The notes under the pieces were generated by a model, which was given only the letters and a program-made list of their open reading frames with translations, was not told the origin of the DNA and did not search any database. A DNA stretch of 64,000 nucleotides. Source: Lachnospiraceae bacterium (lineage in GTDB: Bacteria > Bacillota > Clostridia > Lachnospirales > Lachnospiraceae). Positions 37,786 through 45,071 of this stretch are shown in pieces; the stretch's first letter is position 1; each line of letters starts with the position of its first letter. Where the stretch lies: positions 39,834 through 103,833 of the forward strand of contig JAEERY010000072.1 in the NCBI GenBank assembly GCA_016286035.1, given 5' to 3'. The position numbers and the translations under genes were made by a program.

Positions 37786-38787
37786 ATGCCCAGATTTTCA
37801 GACATCATAGGACAGGAAATGATAAAGGAGCATCTTATCAATGCCGTTAATACGGGCAATGTATCTCATGCCTATATCATTAACGGTGAAAGATTCTCCG
37901 GAAAAGAATATATAGCGAAAGTCTTTGCAATGGCTCTTCAGTGTGAGAACAGAGACGGTGCAGATCCCTGCGGCGAATGTCATGCTTGCAAGCAGGCGCT
38001 CAGTGCAAATCAGCCCGATATCATACATCTTACTCACGAAAAGCCGAATGTGATCACGGTTGATGATATCAGAGAACAGATAAACAGTGATATAGTGATC
38101 AAACCGTATGCCTGTGACAGAAAGATATATATCATCAATGAAGCCGAAAAGATGAATGTTCAGGCTCAGAATGCACTCCTTAAGACTCTTGAGGAACCGC
38201 CGGAGTATGCCGTTATCATCATTTTAACGACAAACGTTGATGCACTGCTTCCGACTATTCTTAGCAGATGTGTTGTTCTTAACATGAAACCGGTTGAGGA
38301 CAGTCTTGTAAAAGAGTTTTTGATGAAGTATGTCCAGGTTCCGGATTATAAGGCAGAGGTATGTGCGGCTTTTGCAAGGGGAAATATCGGAAAAGCCAAG
38401 ATCCTGGCAAGCAGCGAGGAATTTGACAAGATAAAAACGGAAGCCATCGCTCTGCTCAAACATATAGACGAGATGAATATCAATGACATATCAAAGACTA
38501 TCAAGCAGATGAATGAATACAAGCTTGAGATCAATGATTTTCTTGATATACTTGCCATATGGTACAGGGATGCGTTAATGTTTAAGGCGACCGCAGATGC
38601 TAACAATCTTATCTTCAGAGATGAGATAAGATTCATAAAGCAGACAGCGTCAAGAAGCACATACGAAGGCCTTGAGATAATACTTAAGGCTTTGGATAAG
38701 GCAAAATCAAGATTGTCGGCAAATGTAAGCTTCGATCTGACAATGGAGCTGCTCTTACTGACGATAAAAGAGAATTCAAATTTATAA
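37786..38787 (+). CDS. holB: DNA polymerase III delta' subunit
   Basis: Clamp-loader subunit of 333 residues. The degenerate P-loop is INGERFSGKEYIAKV. The four-cysteine zinc knot is in CENRDGADPCGECHACKQ, and the SRC sensor motif follows in LPTILSRCVVLNMKPV. It loads DnaN onto DNA with the tau and delta subunits. Its place between yaaR and ricT is conserved in Firmicutes. Confidence 0.95.
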   Translation: MPRFSDIIGQEMIKEHLINAVNTGNVSHAYIINGERFSGKEYIAKVFAMALQCENRDGADPCGECHACKQALSANQPDIIHLTHEKPNVITVDDIREQINSDIVIKPYACDRKIYIINEAEKMNVQAQNALLKTLEEPPEYAVIIILTTNVDALLPTILSRCVVLNMKPVEDSLVKEFLMKYVQVPDYKAEVCAAFARGNIGKAKILASSEEFDKIKTEAIALLKHIDEMNINDISKTIKQMNEYKLEINDFLDILAIWYRDALMFKATADANNLIFRDEIRFIKQTASRSTYEGLEIILKALDKAKSRLSANVSFDLTMELLLLTIKENSNL

Positions 38788-38802
38788 ATGTGAGGTTCAT
38801 AG

Positions 38803-39714
38803 ATGAAAAAAGTAATAGGTGTAAGATTCAGGACAGCAGGCAAGGTGTATTTTTTTGATCCGCTCGATCTGGATATCAAAAAAGGCAGTCACGTTATTGT
38901 TGAGACCGCCAGAGGTATCGAGTACGGAACTGTTGTCGGTGATATCAGGGAGGTAGAGGATGACAAGGTGGTCGCTCCTCTTAAACCGGTTCTTCGTGTA
39001 GCTACAGCCAAAGATGACGAGCAGGAGAAGAAGAACAAGGAAAAGGAGAAAGACGCATTTAAGATATGTCTTGAAAAGATAAAGAAACATGAGCTTGAGA
39101 TGAAGCTCATAGATGCGGAATACACATTTGACAATAACAAGGTGCTGTTCTACTTTACGGCGGACGGTCGAGTAGACTTCAGAGAACTGGTAAAAGATCT
39201 CGCGAGTGTGTTCAAGACCCGTATCGAGTTAAGACAGATAGGTGTAAGAGACGAGACCAAGATAAGAGGCGGTATCGGTATATGCGGAAGACCGCTGTGC
39301 TGTCATACTCATCAGTCGGATTTTATCCCGGTTTCGATCAAAATGGCCAAGGAGCAGAATCTGAGCCTTAATCCTACCAAGATCTCGGGCGTATGCGGAA
39401 GACTCATGTGCTGTTTAAAGCATGAGGAGGATACTTACGAGGAGATCAATAAAAGACTTCCCAATCCCGGTGATTTTGTTACAACTCCCGACGGATTAAA
39501 AGGTGAGGTTCACAGCGTAAATGTATTAAGAGAACTGGTAAAAGTCATCGTTGAGATCAATGATGAAAAGGAGATCCAGGAGTTCAAAGCCGGAGATCTT
39601 AAGTTCAAGAAGAGATTCAAGAAAGACAAAGAGAAGCTTCAGCTGTCAAAGGAAGAGATGAGAGAACTCGAGAAGCTGGAGAAACAGGATAAAACACAGG
39701 GTGTTGATGACTAA
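38803..39714 (+). CDS. ricT: RicT/YaaT, PSP1 C-terminal domain protein
   Basis: A 303-residue PSP1-domain protein. The cysteine-rich region GGIGICGRPLCC...ISGVCGRLMCCLKHEEDTYEE is the signature that binds Fe-S clusters with RicA and RicF in Bacillus, where the complex activates RNase Y cleavage of certain polycistronic mRNAs. The C-terminal tail is highly charged. Its stop overlaps the following methyltransferase start by eight bases (ATGACTAA). Confidence 0.94.
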   Translation: MKKVIGVRFRTAGKVYFFDPLDLDIKKGSHVIVETARGIEYGTVVGDIREVEDDKVVAPLKPVLRVATAKDDEQEKKNKEKEKDAFKICLEKIKKHELEMKLIDAEYTFDNNKVLFYFTADGRVDFRELVKDLASVFKTRIELRQIGVRDETKIRGGIGICGRPLCCHTHQSDFIPVSIKMAKEQNLSLNPTKISGVCGRLMCCLKHEEDTYEEINKRLPNPGDFVTTPDGLKGEVHSVNVLRELVKVIVEINDEKEIQEFKAGDLKFKKRFKKDKEKLQLSKEEMRELEKLEKQDKTQGVDD

Positions 39715-40447
39715 CGGACTTATAAAAGAAAATGAAAGAATAGACGACCTGCAACGTAATGGATACAAGATCATCCAGGACCCTTGCAGGTTCTGTTTTG
39801 GTATGGATGCGGTTCTTTTATCCGGATTTGCAAGAGCAAATAAAGGAGATAAGGTTCTGGATCTCGGTACGGGAACAGGGATCATACCGATCTTAATGGA
39901 GGCCAAAACAGATGCCGCACATCTTACTGGACTTGAGATTCAGGAAGAAAGTGCGGATATGGCACGAAGGAGTGTTATGCTCAACGGTCTTGAAGATAAG
40001 ATAGATATTGTTACCGGAGATATAAAAAATGCTGCCTCAATTTTTGGAAAGAGCAGCATGGATGTGGTCACGTCAAACCCCCCGTATATGATAGGCCAGC
40101 ACGGACTTAAAAATCCGCACAGCGAGAAAGCGATCGCCAGACATGAAGTTTGCTGCACACTTGAAGATGTTGTCAGTGCGGCTGCAGCGTTGTTAAAACC
40201 CGGCGGTAATTTCTTTATGGTTCACAGACCGTTCAGACTGGCAGAGATCATGACGGTCTTAAGCGCATATAAGTTGGAGCCAAAGCGCATGAGACTGGTA
40301 TATCCGTTTGTTGACAAAGAGCCCAACATGGTTTTAATTGAAGCCAACAGAGGCGGAAAATCAAGACTTACGGTTGAAAAACCGCTTATCGTATATAAGG
40401 AGCAGGGAGTGTACACGGACGAGATATACGATGTATACGGATATTGA
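39707..40447 (+). CDS. tRNA1(Val) adenine-37 N6-methyltransferase family (YabB/TrmN6)
   Basis: A 246-residue SAM-dependent methyltransferase. It has the GTGTGIIPILM SAM loop, the DVVTSNPPYM catalytic NPPY motif of N6-adenine methylases, and the KNPHSEKAIARHE conserved motif. Its likely target is A37 of a tRNA. Start 39707 overlaps the ricT stop; upstream GTG and TTG codons are in frame, but the ATG has the best spaced site (AGGGTG). It converges on rsmI, with only four bases between the stops. Confidence 0.92.
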   Translation: MTNGLIKENERIDDLQRNGYKIIQDPCRFCFGMDAVLLSGFARANKGDKVLDLGTGTGIIPILMEAKTDAAHLTGLEIQEESADMARRSVMLNGLEDKIDIVTGDIKNAASIFGKSSMDVVTSNPPYMIGQHGLKNPHSEKAIARHEVCCTLEDVVSAAAALLKPGGNFFMVHRPFRLAEIMTVLSAYKLEPKRMRLVYPFVDKEPNMVLIEANRGGKSRLTVEKPLIVYKEQGVYTDEIYDVYGY

Positions 40448-40451
40448 TATC

Positions 40452-41288
40452 CTATAACAGAGCATTGTAGATATCTCTTTTTGACACGCCTCTGTCTTTC
40501 GCGACCAGTTTCATTGCTTCTTTTTTATCTATACCCTGATCTTCATAGATCTTCATATGATCTTCTATAGACATTTCGGCAAAGCCTGACTGCTTTTCCT
40601 CATCCTGTTTTTTAAATGATTTGCCCTCGATAACAAGCACGTATTCTCCACGGGGATCATTTTCCTCATAATATGACATTGCCCCGGCTATAGTAGTGGG
40701 CATTACGGATTCAAACTTCTTTGTAAGCTCTCTGCAAAGTGTTATCCTGCGGTCCTGTAAAGTATCGAACAGCTCCTTTAGAGTGCCCTTAAGATGATGG
40801 GGAGCCTCATAGATTATGATGGTGCGGCTCTCGTTTTTCAGTTCTTCAAGGATTCTTTTTCTTTCTTTTTTATCAGCCGGCAGAAATGCTTCAAAACAGA
40901 ATCTCCTTGTGGGCAGACCCGAAAGTGTAAGGGCTGTGATAAGCGCACAGGGACCCGGAAGCGAGGTGACGGTGATGCCTTCATCCATGCACATTCTGAC
41001 AAGGACTTCGCCGGGATCCGATATGGCGGGGGTTCCCGCATCGGTTATAAGAGCGATATTAATCCCTTCTTTCAGCTTTCCGATCAGTGTTTTTGCTTTA
41101 TCCACCTTATTGTATTCATGATAGCTGGTCATGGGTGTATTGATATTAAAATGATTTAAGAGCTTTATGCTGTTTCTTGTGTCTTCGGCCGCTATCAGAT
41201 CGACATCCCTAAGAGTCTCGATGATCCTTGGAGACATATCATTCAGATTGCCTATGGGGGTAGCACACAGATAAAGAATTCCTGCCAT
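40452..41288 (-). CDS. rsmI: 16S rRNA (cytidine1402-2'-O)-methyltransferase RsmI
   Basis: A 278-residue SAM-dependent enzyme of the RsmI/tetrapyrrole methylase family, which adds a 2'-O-methyl to C1402 of 16S rRNA. The N-terminal LYLCATPIGNLNDMSPRIIETL and central VTSLPGPCALITALTLSGLPTRRFCFEAFLP signatures are present. The C-terminal KKEAMKLVAKDRGVSKRDIYNAL segment is the usual RsmI tail. It points against the yabB gene in the order known from Bacillus, but in the opposite orientation. Confidence 0.96.
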   Translation of the reverse strand: MAGILYLCATPIGNLNDMSPRIIETLRDVDLIAAEDTRNSIKLLNHFNINTPMTSYHEYNKVDKAKTLIGKLKEGINIALITDAGTPAISDPGEVLVRMCMDEGITVTSLPGPCALITALTLSGLPTRRFCFEAFLPADKKERKRILEELKNESRTIIIYEAPHHLKGTLKELFDTLQDRRITLCRELTKKFESVMPTTIAGAMSYYEENDPRGEYVLVIEGKSFKKQDEEKQSGFAEMSIEDHMKIYEDQGIDKKEAMKLVAKDRGVSKRDIYNALL

Positions 41289-41393
41289 GTATTTTTCCTT
41301 TAAAAGATTAGAAATATGTTTTAATTATTATACTCTGAAGAAAAATCAAACTCAACCTGAAGGGGCATGTGCTCGGACACCTAAAAATTATTT

Positions 41394-41432
41394 TGCATTT
41401 CGTGCACGAATTTCTGCATTTCGTGCACAAAT
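41394..41432. promoter_or_regulatory. Tandem palindromic operator-like repeats
   Basis: TGCATTTCGTGCACGAAT (41394-41411) and TGCATTTCGTGCACAAAT (41415-41432) differ at one base and start 21 bases apart. The core TTCGTGCACGAA (41399-41410) is a perfect 12-bp palindrome. Two helix turns of spacing and a position about 40-80 bases upstream of the predicted start site suggest an activator dimer pair. Confidence 0.6.
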
Positions 41433-41458
41433 CCACATTTTTTTTGAAACTTGTTATA

Positions 41459-41467
41459 TGATATACA
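41459..41467 (+). promoter_or_regulatory. Extended -10 promoter element
   Basis: TG-A-TATACA (41459-41467) is an extended -10 box. No good -35 lies at 17 bases, which fits a promoter that needs an activator at the upstream palindromes. Confidence 0.45.
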
Positions 41468-41542
41468 GTGAGAAGAGATACGATGAAAACTATTGAAGAT
41501 TAGGGTTGAAGGTTATTGGAGGAATGAAAAGGAGCTATTATA

Positions 41543-41590
41543 ATGGAGTTACAAAGGGTTACAATAAGATTTAATTGGGGGGACAGATGA
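41543..41590 (+). CDS. Possible 15-residue leader/coupling peptide
   Basis: ATG at 41543 follows AAGGAG with eight bases between, an ideal ribosome site. It encodes MELQRVTIRFNWGDR and stops at TGA 41588-41590, overlapping the ATG of the receiver gene (ATGA). It may serve only to couple translation into the receiver gene. The receiver also has its own GGGGGG site. It is too short for a functional claim. Confidence 0.4.
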   Translation: MELQRVTIRFNWGDR

Positions 41591-41964
41591 AACATATTGC
41601 AGTAGTAGACGATGATGAGATTTATGTTAAAGCGATCTGCAGGATGTTAGTTAATGAACAAAGACACGTTACCGGTATAACATCGGGTAAGAAGCTTTTG
41701 GATTATGCCGGAGTTAACGATCTTGATCTTGTTTTGCTGGACATCCGCATGACGGAAATGGACGGATTCGAGACACTGGAGCGGCTTCGCAAACAGGAAA
41801 AGGAATCCGGAAAGGATATCGGAGTTCCGGTCATCCTTATTACAGGTGAAGAAAACCGCGAACTTGAGCAGAAAGGATATGATCTGGGAGCATCGGATTA
41901 TATCCGCAAGCCTGTAGAGCCATCCTTTTTAAAGGAAAGGATAAGTAACATACTTAATGTTTAG
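41587..41964 (+). CDS. Stand-alone CheY-like receiver protein
   Basis: A 125-residue protein consisting of one receiver domain. The acidic residues are in AVVDDDEIYV, the phospho-acceptor Asp is in LVLLDIRMTEMDG, Thr is in ILITGEE, and Lys is in DYIRKPVEPS. There is no output domain, so it probably acts by protein contact, for example on a kinase, a motor or a sensory hub. Start 41587 is preceded by GGGGGG; an in-frame TTG at 41575 is less likely. The gene is monocistronic, ending in a bidirectional terminator shared with the opposing kinase gene. Confidence 0.85.
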   Translation: MKHIAVVDDDEIYVKAICRMLVNEQRHVTGITSGKKLLDYAGVNDLDLVLLDIRMTEMDGFETLERLRKQEKESGKDIGVPVILITGEENRELEQKGYDLGASDYIRKPVEPSFLKERISNILNV

Positions 41965-41970
41965 ATTGAA

Positions 41971-41994
41971 AAAACCGGCATAATTGCCGGTTTT
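41971..41994. terminator. Bidirectional terminator between receiver and kinase genes
   Basis: AAAACCGGCA-TAAT-TGCCGGTTTT is a perfect 10-bp hairpin with A- and T-rich flanks on both strands. It serves the converging receiver and kinase genes and overlaps the kinase stop codon by two bases. Confidence 0.85.
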
Positions 41995-43402
41995 ATTCGT
42001 TTTCTGTTGTATCGGGATAAAGGAGAACCGATGCCGTGAAAACACCGTCCTGGAAAGTAAAGGAGGAAGTTCCGTGATAATGTAAGGATATGTTTTTTAC
42101 GGATTCTATTCCTATACCGTTTCCGGAATGCTTCTTTGATCTAAATACCTCTCCGTGCTGTTCCGGCATGATCTCATAGCTGTTGCTTATAATAAGTGAC
42201 AGGCATTCGCCTGAGAAACTGCTGCGGACACGGATGAAGCGACCTGTTTCTTTTTTTATCGTTGCCTCTATGGCGTTTTCCAATAGATTTCCGAAAAGAA
42301 CGGAAAGCTCTATCCTGTCTATCGAGATATCCTCGGGAATATTGCATATCACATCAAAATCAACTTCCGAATTCTTTGTACGGTTAAAGTAATAGAACAG
42401 GATCGAATTTACGGTATCGTTTTCACAGAAACGCAAAGGCTGGATGGAATACTGCTGTTCATATCTTGCGATCAGATCATCAAGAGTTTCCATATCGCCT
42501 GTTTCACGTATTATCTTAAGAATGTTTACATGATGACGAAGATCATGTCTTGTTCTTCGTGTTTCTTCTATCTGTCTGTTAAGACTGTCATACTGCACTT
42601 CTCTCATTGAGAAGGACTGGTTTTCTGCCTGAAGCCTTAAATATTTTTCCTGTGTTGAAACAAGGTTTAAGATGGTCCTGTATATGAGGACCGATCCTAT
42701 GTCGACTAAAACTATATAACCCGTATCCAAGGGATCCATGGCTTTTTGCAAAGCACTTCTGTCTCCAAAATAGAAATGATATACCCAGATGATATAAAAC
42801 AGCGCGGGGATGAGCCACAGTGAGAGCCACATGTGTGATATCTCCTGAGCATGCTCGGTTAATGAAAGACCAAGGCTGTCATTATCGGCCGGACAGACTG
42901 CTTTATATACAAAAAGATACAGAAGTGGTAACATTATGACTTCCACAAACATCAAAAAAATGGTATATGTAAAATGATAACGAAGCAGAGCCTCATTGGG
43001 AAAGAACCTGCTTTCAATAAATTTAGAGATGATTATCGCCATATTTGCGAAGTTGGTCATACTGAAAACAACAAAGATCAGTTTTCCAGGATGATCCTTT
43101 ATCGCAAGGAATATCAGGCCTATCTGAAGGAACGAAATCAGTACATCACCGGCTGCATTTGGAATCGCATAAAAACTCATTCGAATAACAGATAGCGAGC
43201 ATATCAGAATATTTGCTATAATAAAGAAAACACAATTAACCTTTCGCGAAAACCTTAAGTGGTTGCGGAAGGTATATATCACAAACAATATGTACGGAAC
43301 GGTATTAACGATCACGTAAAAGATCGATTCCGATAATGAAAACGGATTATCTACAGGTGTCATAGGAAAATCATATCGTAAAAACATGGAGGACGCAAGC
43401 AT
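41993..43402 (-). CDS. GHKL sensor histidine kinase (LytS/AgrC-like)
   Basis: Up to 469 residues with about six or seven N-terminal membrane helices and a short coiled linker. The phosphorylation helix contains RHDLRHHVNIL, and the GHKL ATPase domain has NLLENAIEA and GNGIGIESVKNI. This is the class that pairs with LytTR regulators in agr/com-type peptide quorum sensing and similar systems. The regulator gene starts immediately on the opposite strand. None of the three candidate starts (43402, 43387, 43363) has a good ribosome site, and the shortest would leave 39 bases for divergent promoters. Neither a signal peptide precursor nor a transporter gene is next to it. Confidence 0.85.
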   Translation of the reverse strand: MLASSMFLRYDFPMTPVDNPFSLSESIFYVIVNTVPYILFVIYTFRNHLRFSRKVNCVFFIIANILICSLSVIRMSFYAIPNAAGDVLISFLQIGLIFLAIKDHPGKLIFVVFSMTNFANMAIIISKFIESRFFPNEALLRYHFTYTIFLMFVEVIMLPLLYLFVYKAVCPADNDSLGLSLTEHAQEISHMWLSLWLIPALFYIIWVYHFYFGDRSALQKAMDPLDTGYIVLVDIGSVLIYRTILNLVSTQEKYLRLQAENQSFSMREVQYDSLNRQIEETRRTRHDLRHHVNILKIIRETGDMETLDDLIARYEQQYSIQPLRFCENDTVNSILFYYFNRTKNSEVDFDVICNIPEDISIDRIELSVLFGNLLENAIEATIKKETGRFIRVRSSFSGECLSLIISNSYEIMPEQHGEVFRSKKHSGNGIGIESVKNISLHYHGTSSFTFQDGVFTASVLLYPDTTENE

Positions 43403-44101
43403 ATGCGCGTAGCTATTTGTGATGATGAAAGAACCGATGCGGCTAAAATTGAATTCGCTCTGGCAGATCTTACGCAGGATATGACGATAGATTATTATGC
43501 CAGCGGTAAAGAGCTTTTAGATAATTTAACAAATGTTCAGCCTTATGACTGCATCTTCATGGATATATATATGAATGAAGAAAACGGTATGGACATTGCC
43601 CGCCAGGTCAGGGAGATAACGCCTGAGACAGAGATAATCTTCAGTACCTCAAGCCGTGACTTTGCTGTTGACGCATTCCGCGTGCGAGCGGCAGATTATC
43701 TGGTAAAGCCTTACAGTGAGCTTGATATCGTCAAAGCGATAGCCAGGGTAAAATTAAACACCGAGGCAAAAAAACCTGTTGTGCTGCGTGCCACCGGTGA
43801 GATGCATGCATTTGTTCCCGACAAGGTCATCAGGATCGAGAGTGAAAAGCATTATACGAAGATAACCATGAAAGACGGAAAGATCAATCGTGTACATATG
43901 AACTTTTCCGAGGTCATAGATCAGTTCGGAGAGAATTTCATTGAGATAAAACGTGGACTTGCAGTGAATATGCAGGCCATAAAGCGAATACAGGGCGGCG
44001 CGGTCATTCTTTCGGACGGTGAAAGCCATGTGCTCTCGCGCGGAAGAAAAGATGAGTTCATCGAACTTTATACAAAGTATGTGACAGAACATCAGAGTTA
44101 G
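43403..44101 (+). CDS. LytTR-family response regulator (AgrA/VirR-like)
   Basis: A 232-residue regulator. The receiver domain, residues 1-120, has CDDE, phospho-acceptor Asp in CIFMDIYM, and Lys in YLVKPYSE. The LytTR DNA-binding domain follows at about 130-230 (VIRIESEKHYTKITM...FIEIKRGLAVNMQAIKRI). It has a GGAGGA ribosome site nine bases upstream, which lies inside the 5' part of the divergent kinase ORF. It is the probable partner of that kinase. The membrane-anchored nuclease gene follows seven bases later and may be its target or co-transcribed effector. Confidence 0.9.
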   Translation: MRVAICDDERTDAAKIEFALADLTQDMTIDYYASGKELLDNLTNVQPYDCIFMDIYMNEENGMDIARQVREITPETEIIFSTSSRDFAVDAFRVRAADYLVKPYSELDIVKAIARVKLNTEAKKPVVLRATGEMHAFVPDKVIRIESEKHYTKITMKDGKINRVHMNFSEVIDQFGENFIEIKRGLAVNMQAIKRIQGGAVILSDGESHVLSRGRKDEFIELYTKYVTEHQS

Positions 44102-44108
44102 AAGACAT

Positions 44109-44543
44109 ATGGTCAAATACCTTATTATATTGCTTTTGGTGATCATTATCCTGCTTGTAATGGTCATTATCATAAAAAACAGACATCCGAAACCTCTTCT
44201 AATGGATGAGATGGAAGGGCACGATTTTGAGTACTACTGTGCCGATATCCTTAATGAGATGGGATTTGTGGATGTAGAAGTTACAAAAGGCAGCGGTGAT
44301 TTCGGAGTTGATATACTCGCGGAGAAGGATGGTGTGAGTTATGCATTTCAGTGCAAATGCTATGACAAACCCATAGGAGTAAAAGCGATACAGGAAGTAT
44401 ATGCGGGAAAAGACTACTATGACAGAATGGTCGGTGTGGTCATGACGAATCAGTATTTTACCCAGCCTGCTGTCGATATGGCAAAGAAACTCAATGTCAT
44501 GCTGTGGGACAGGGATTATATAACAAAGGGAAGCGATGAGTAG
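44109..44543 (+). CDS. Membrane-anchored Mrr-like restriction endonuclease-fold protein
   Basis: A 144-residue protein with one N-terminal membrane helix (residues 4-24, rich in Ile/Leu/Val), then an Mrr_cat-type nuclease domain. The PD-(D/E)XK active site is visible: the motif II Asp in GDFGVDILA and the QCK of AFQCKCYDK, with the helix Glu near GHDFEYYCADIL. Mrr-type domains cut modified DNA or act in DNA processing. No methylase or specificity gene is present, so it is not a standard restriction system. It lies between the LytTR regulator and the thioesterase, the stop overlapping the latter by eight bases (ATGAGTAG). Confidence 0.85.
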   Translation: MVKYLIILLLVIIILLVMVIIIKNRHPKPLLMDEMEGHDFEYYCADILNEMGFVDVEVTKGSGDFGVDILAEKDGVSYAFQCKCYDKPIGVKAIQEVYAGKDYYDRMVGVVMTNQYFTQPAVDMAKKLNVMLWDRDYITKGSDE

Positions 44544-44964
44544 TTTTAAGGATAACGACAATATAAAAAATGCGGTGGTAGCGTTTCTTGAACAGAGCGA
44601 TTATATCAGGATGCTTGATATAGAACTGCTTGAACTGGATAAAGAACATGCAAAGGGACGTATGCCGTTTGCAAAGAAACTTACCAATCCTTACGGTACG
44701 ATGCACGGAGGAAGTCTTTATTCCCTGGCTGATACGATAGCAGGTACACTTGCCAATATGTCAGGATATGCCGTGACCACTATAGAAGGAAATCTGCATT
44801 TCTTGGAACCTGCTCACAAGACAAGTTATATATACTGTGAAGCAAAGTTAAAAAGAGGCGGTTCTCATATCATTACCGTAGACGTGGAACTCACCGATGA
44901 TGACGGAAAGCTTTTAGACTGCGGATGCTATACATTTTTCAGGACAGACTATGAGTTTACCTGA
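44536..44964 (+). CDS. PaaI-type hotdog-fold thioesterase
   Basis: A 142-residue hotdog thioesterase. It has the signature NPYGTMHGGSLYSLADTIAGT, typical of PaaI enzymes that hydrolyse acyl- or aryl-CoA thioesters. The gene overlaps the nuclease gene stop, so it is the third gene of the LytTR-nuclease-thioesterase group. Its native substrate is unknown. Confidence 0.88.
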   Translation: MSSFKDNDNIKNAVVAFLEQSDYIRMLDIELLELDKEHAKGRMPFAKKLTNPYGTMHGGSLYSLADTIAGTLANMSGYAVTTIEGNLHFLEPAHKTSYIYCEAKLKRGGSHIITVDVELTDDDGKLLDCGCYTFFRTDYEFT

Positions 44965-44989
44965 TTATAGATTTAAAAACATCACAATA

Positions 44990-45019
44990 TTGAGGAACCG
45001 TGGGGGTTCGTGTTATAAT
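44990..45019 (+). promoter_or_regulatory. pncB: Sigma-A promoter upstream of pncB
   Basis: TTGAGG (44990-44995), an 18-base spacer, and a perfect TATAAT (45014-45019). The start site would fall at about 45026, within the following hairpin. Confidence 0.7.
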
Positions 45020-45020
45020 T

Positions 45021-45054
45021 ACCTTTACACTGCCAAAAAGTAAAGGTTTTTTTT
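45021..45054 (+). terminator. Hairpin with T-run before pncB
   Basis: ACCTTTAC (45021-45028) pairs with GTAAAGGT (45040-45047), an 8-bp stem and 11-base loop, followed by seven T. It looks like an intrinsic terminator for the upstream thioesterase gene, but the pncB promoter lies before it, so it may be a regulator site or attenuator. Confidence 0.5.
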
Positions 45055-45071
45055 GTTGAAAGGAAGAGGTT

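Larger units (their letters stand above)
41289..41586. other. Regulatory intergenic region before the stand-alone receiver
   Basis: About 300 bases with no large gene. It contains tandem GTGCAC palindromes (41394-41432), an extended -10 element (41459-41467), a mini-ORF of six codons (41483-41503), and a coupled 15-codon ORF (41543-41590) that overlaps the next start. See the separate entries. Confidence 0.6.

Noticed and set aside
41394..41432. Two near-identical repeats that could suggest a CRISPR fragment
   Set aside because: Only two units with a three-base gap, palindromic core, and no cas genes; an operator pair fits better. No CRISPR array was seen elsewhere.
44109..44543. A classical restriction-modification system
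   Set aside because: Neither a methyltransferase nor a specificity subunit is adjacent; the protein is short and membrane-anchored.
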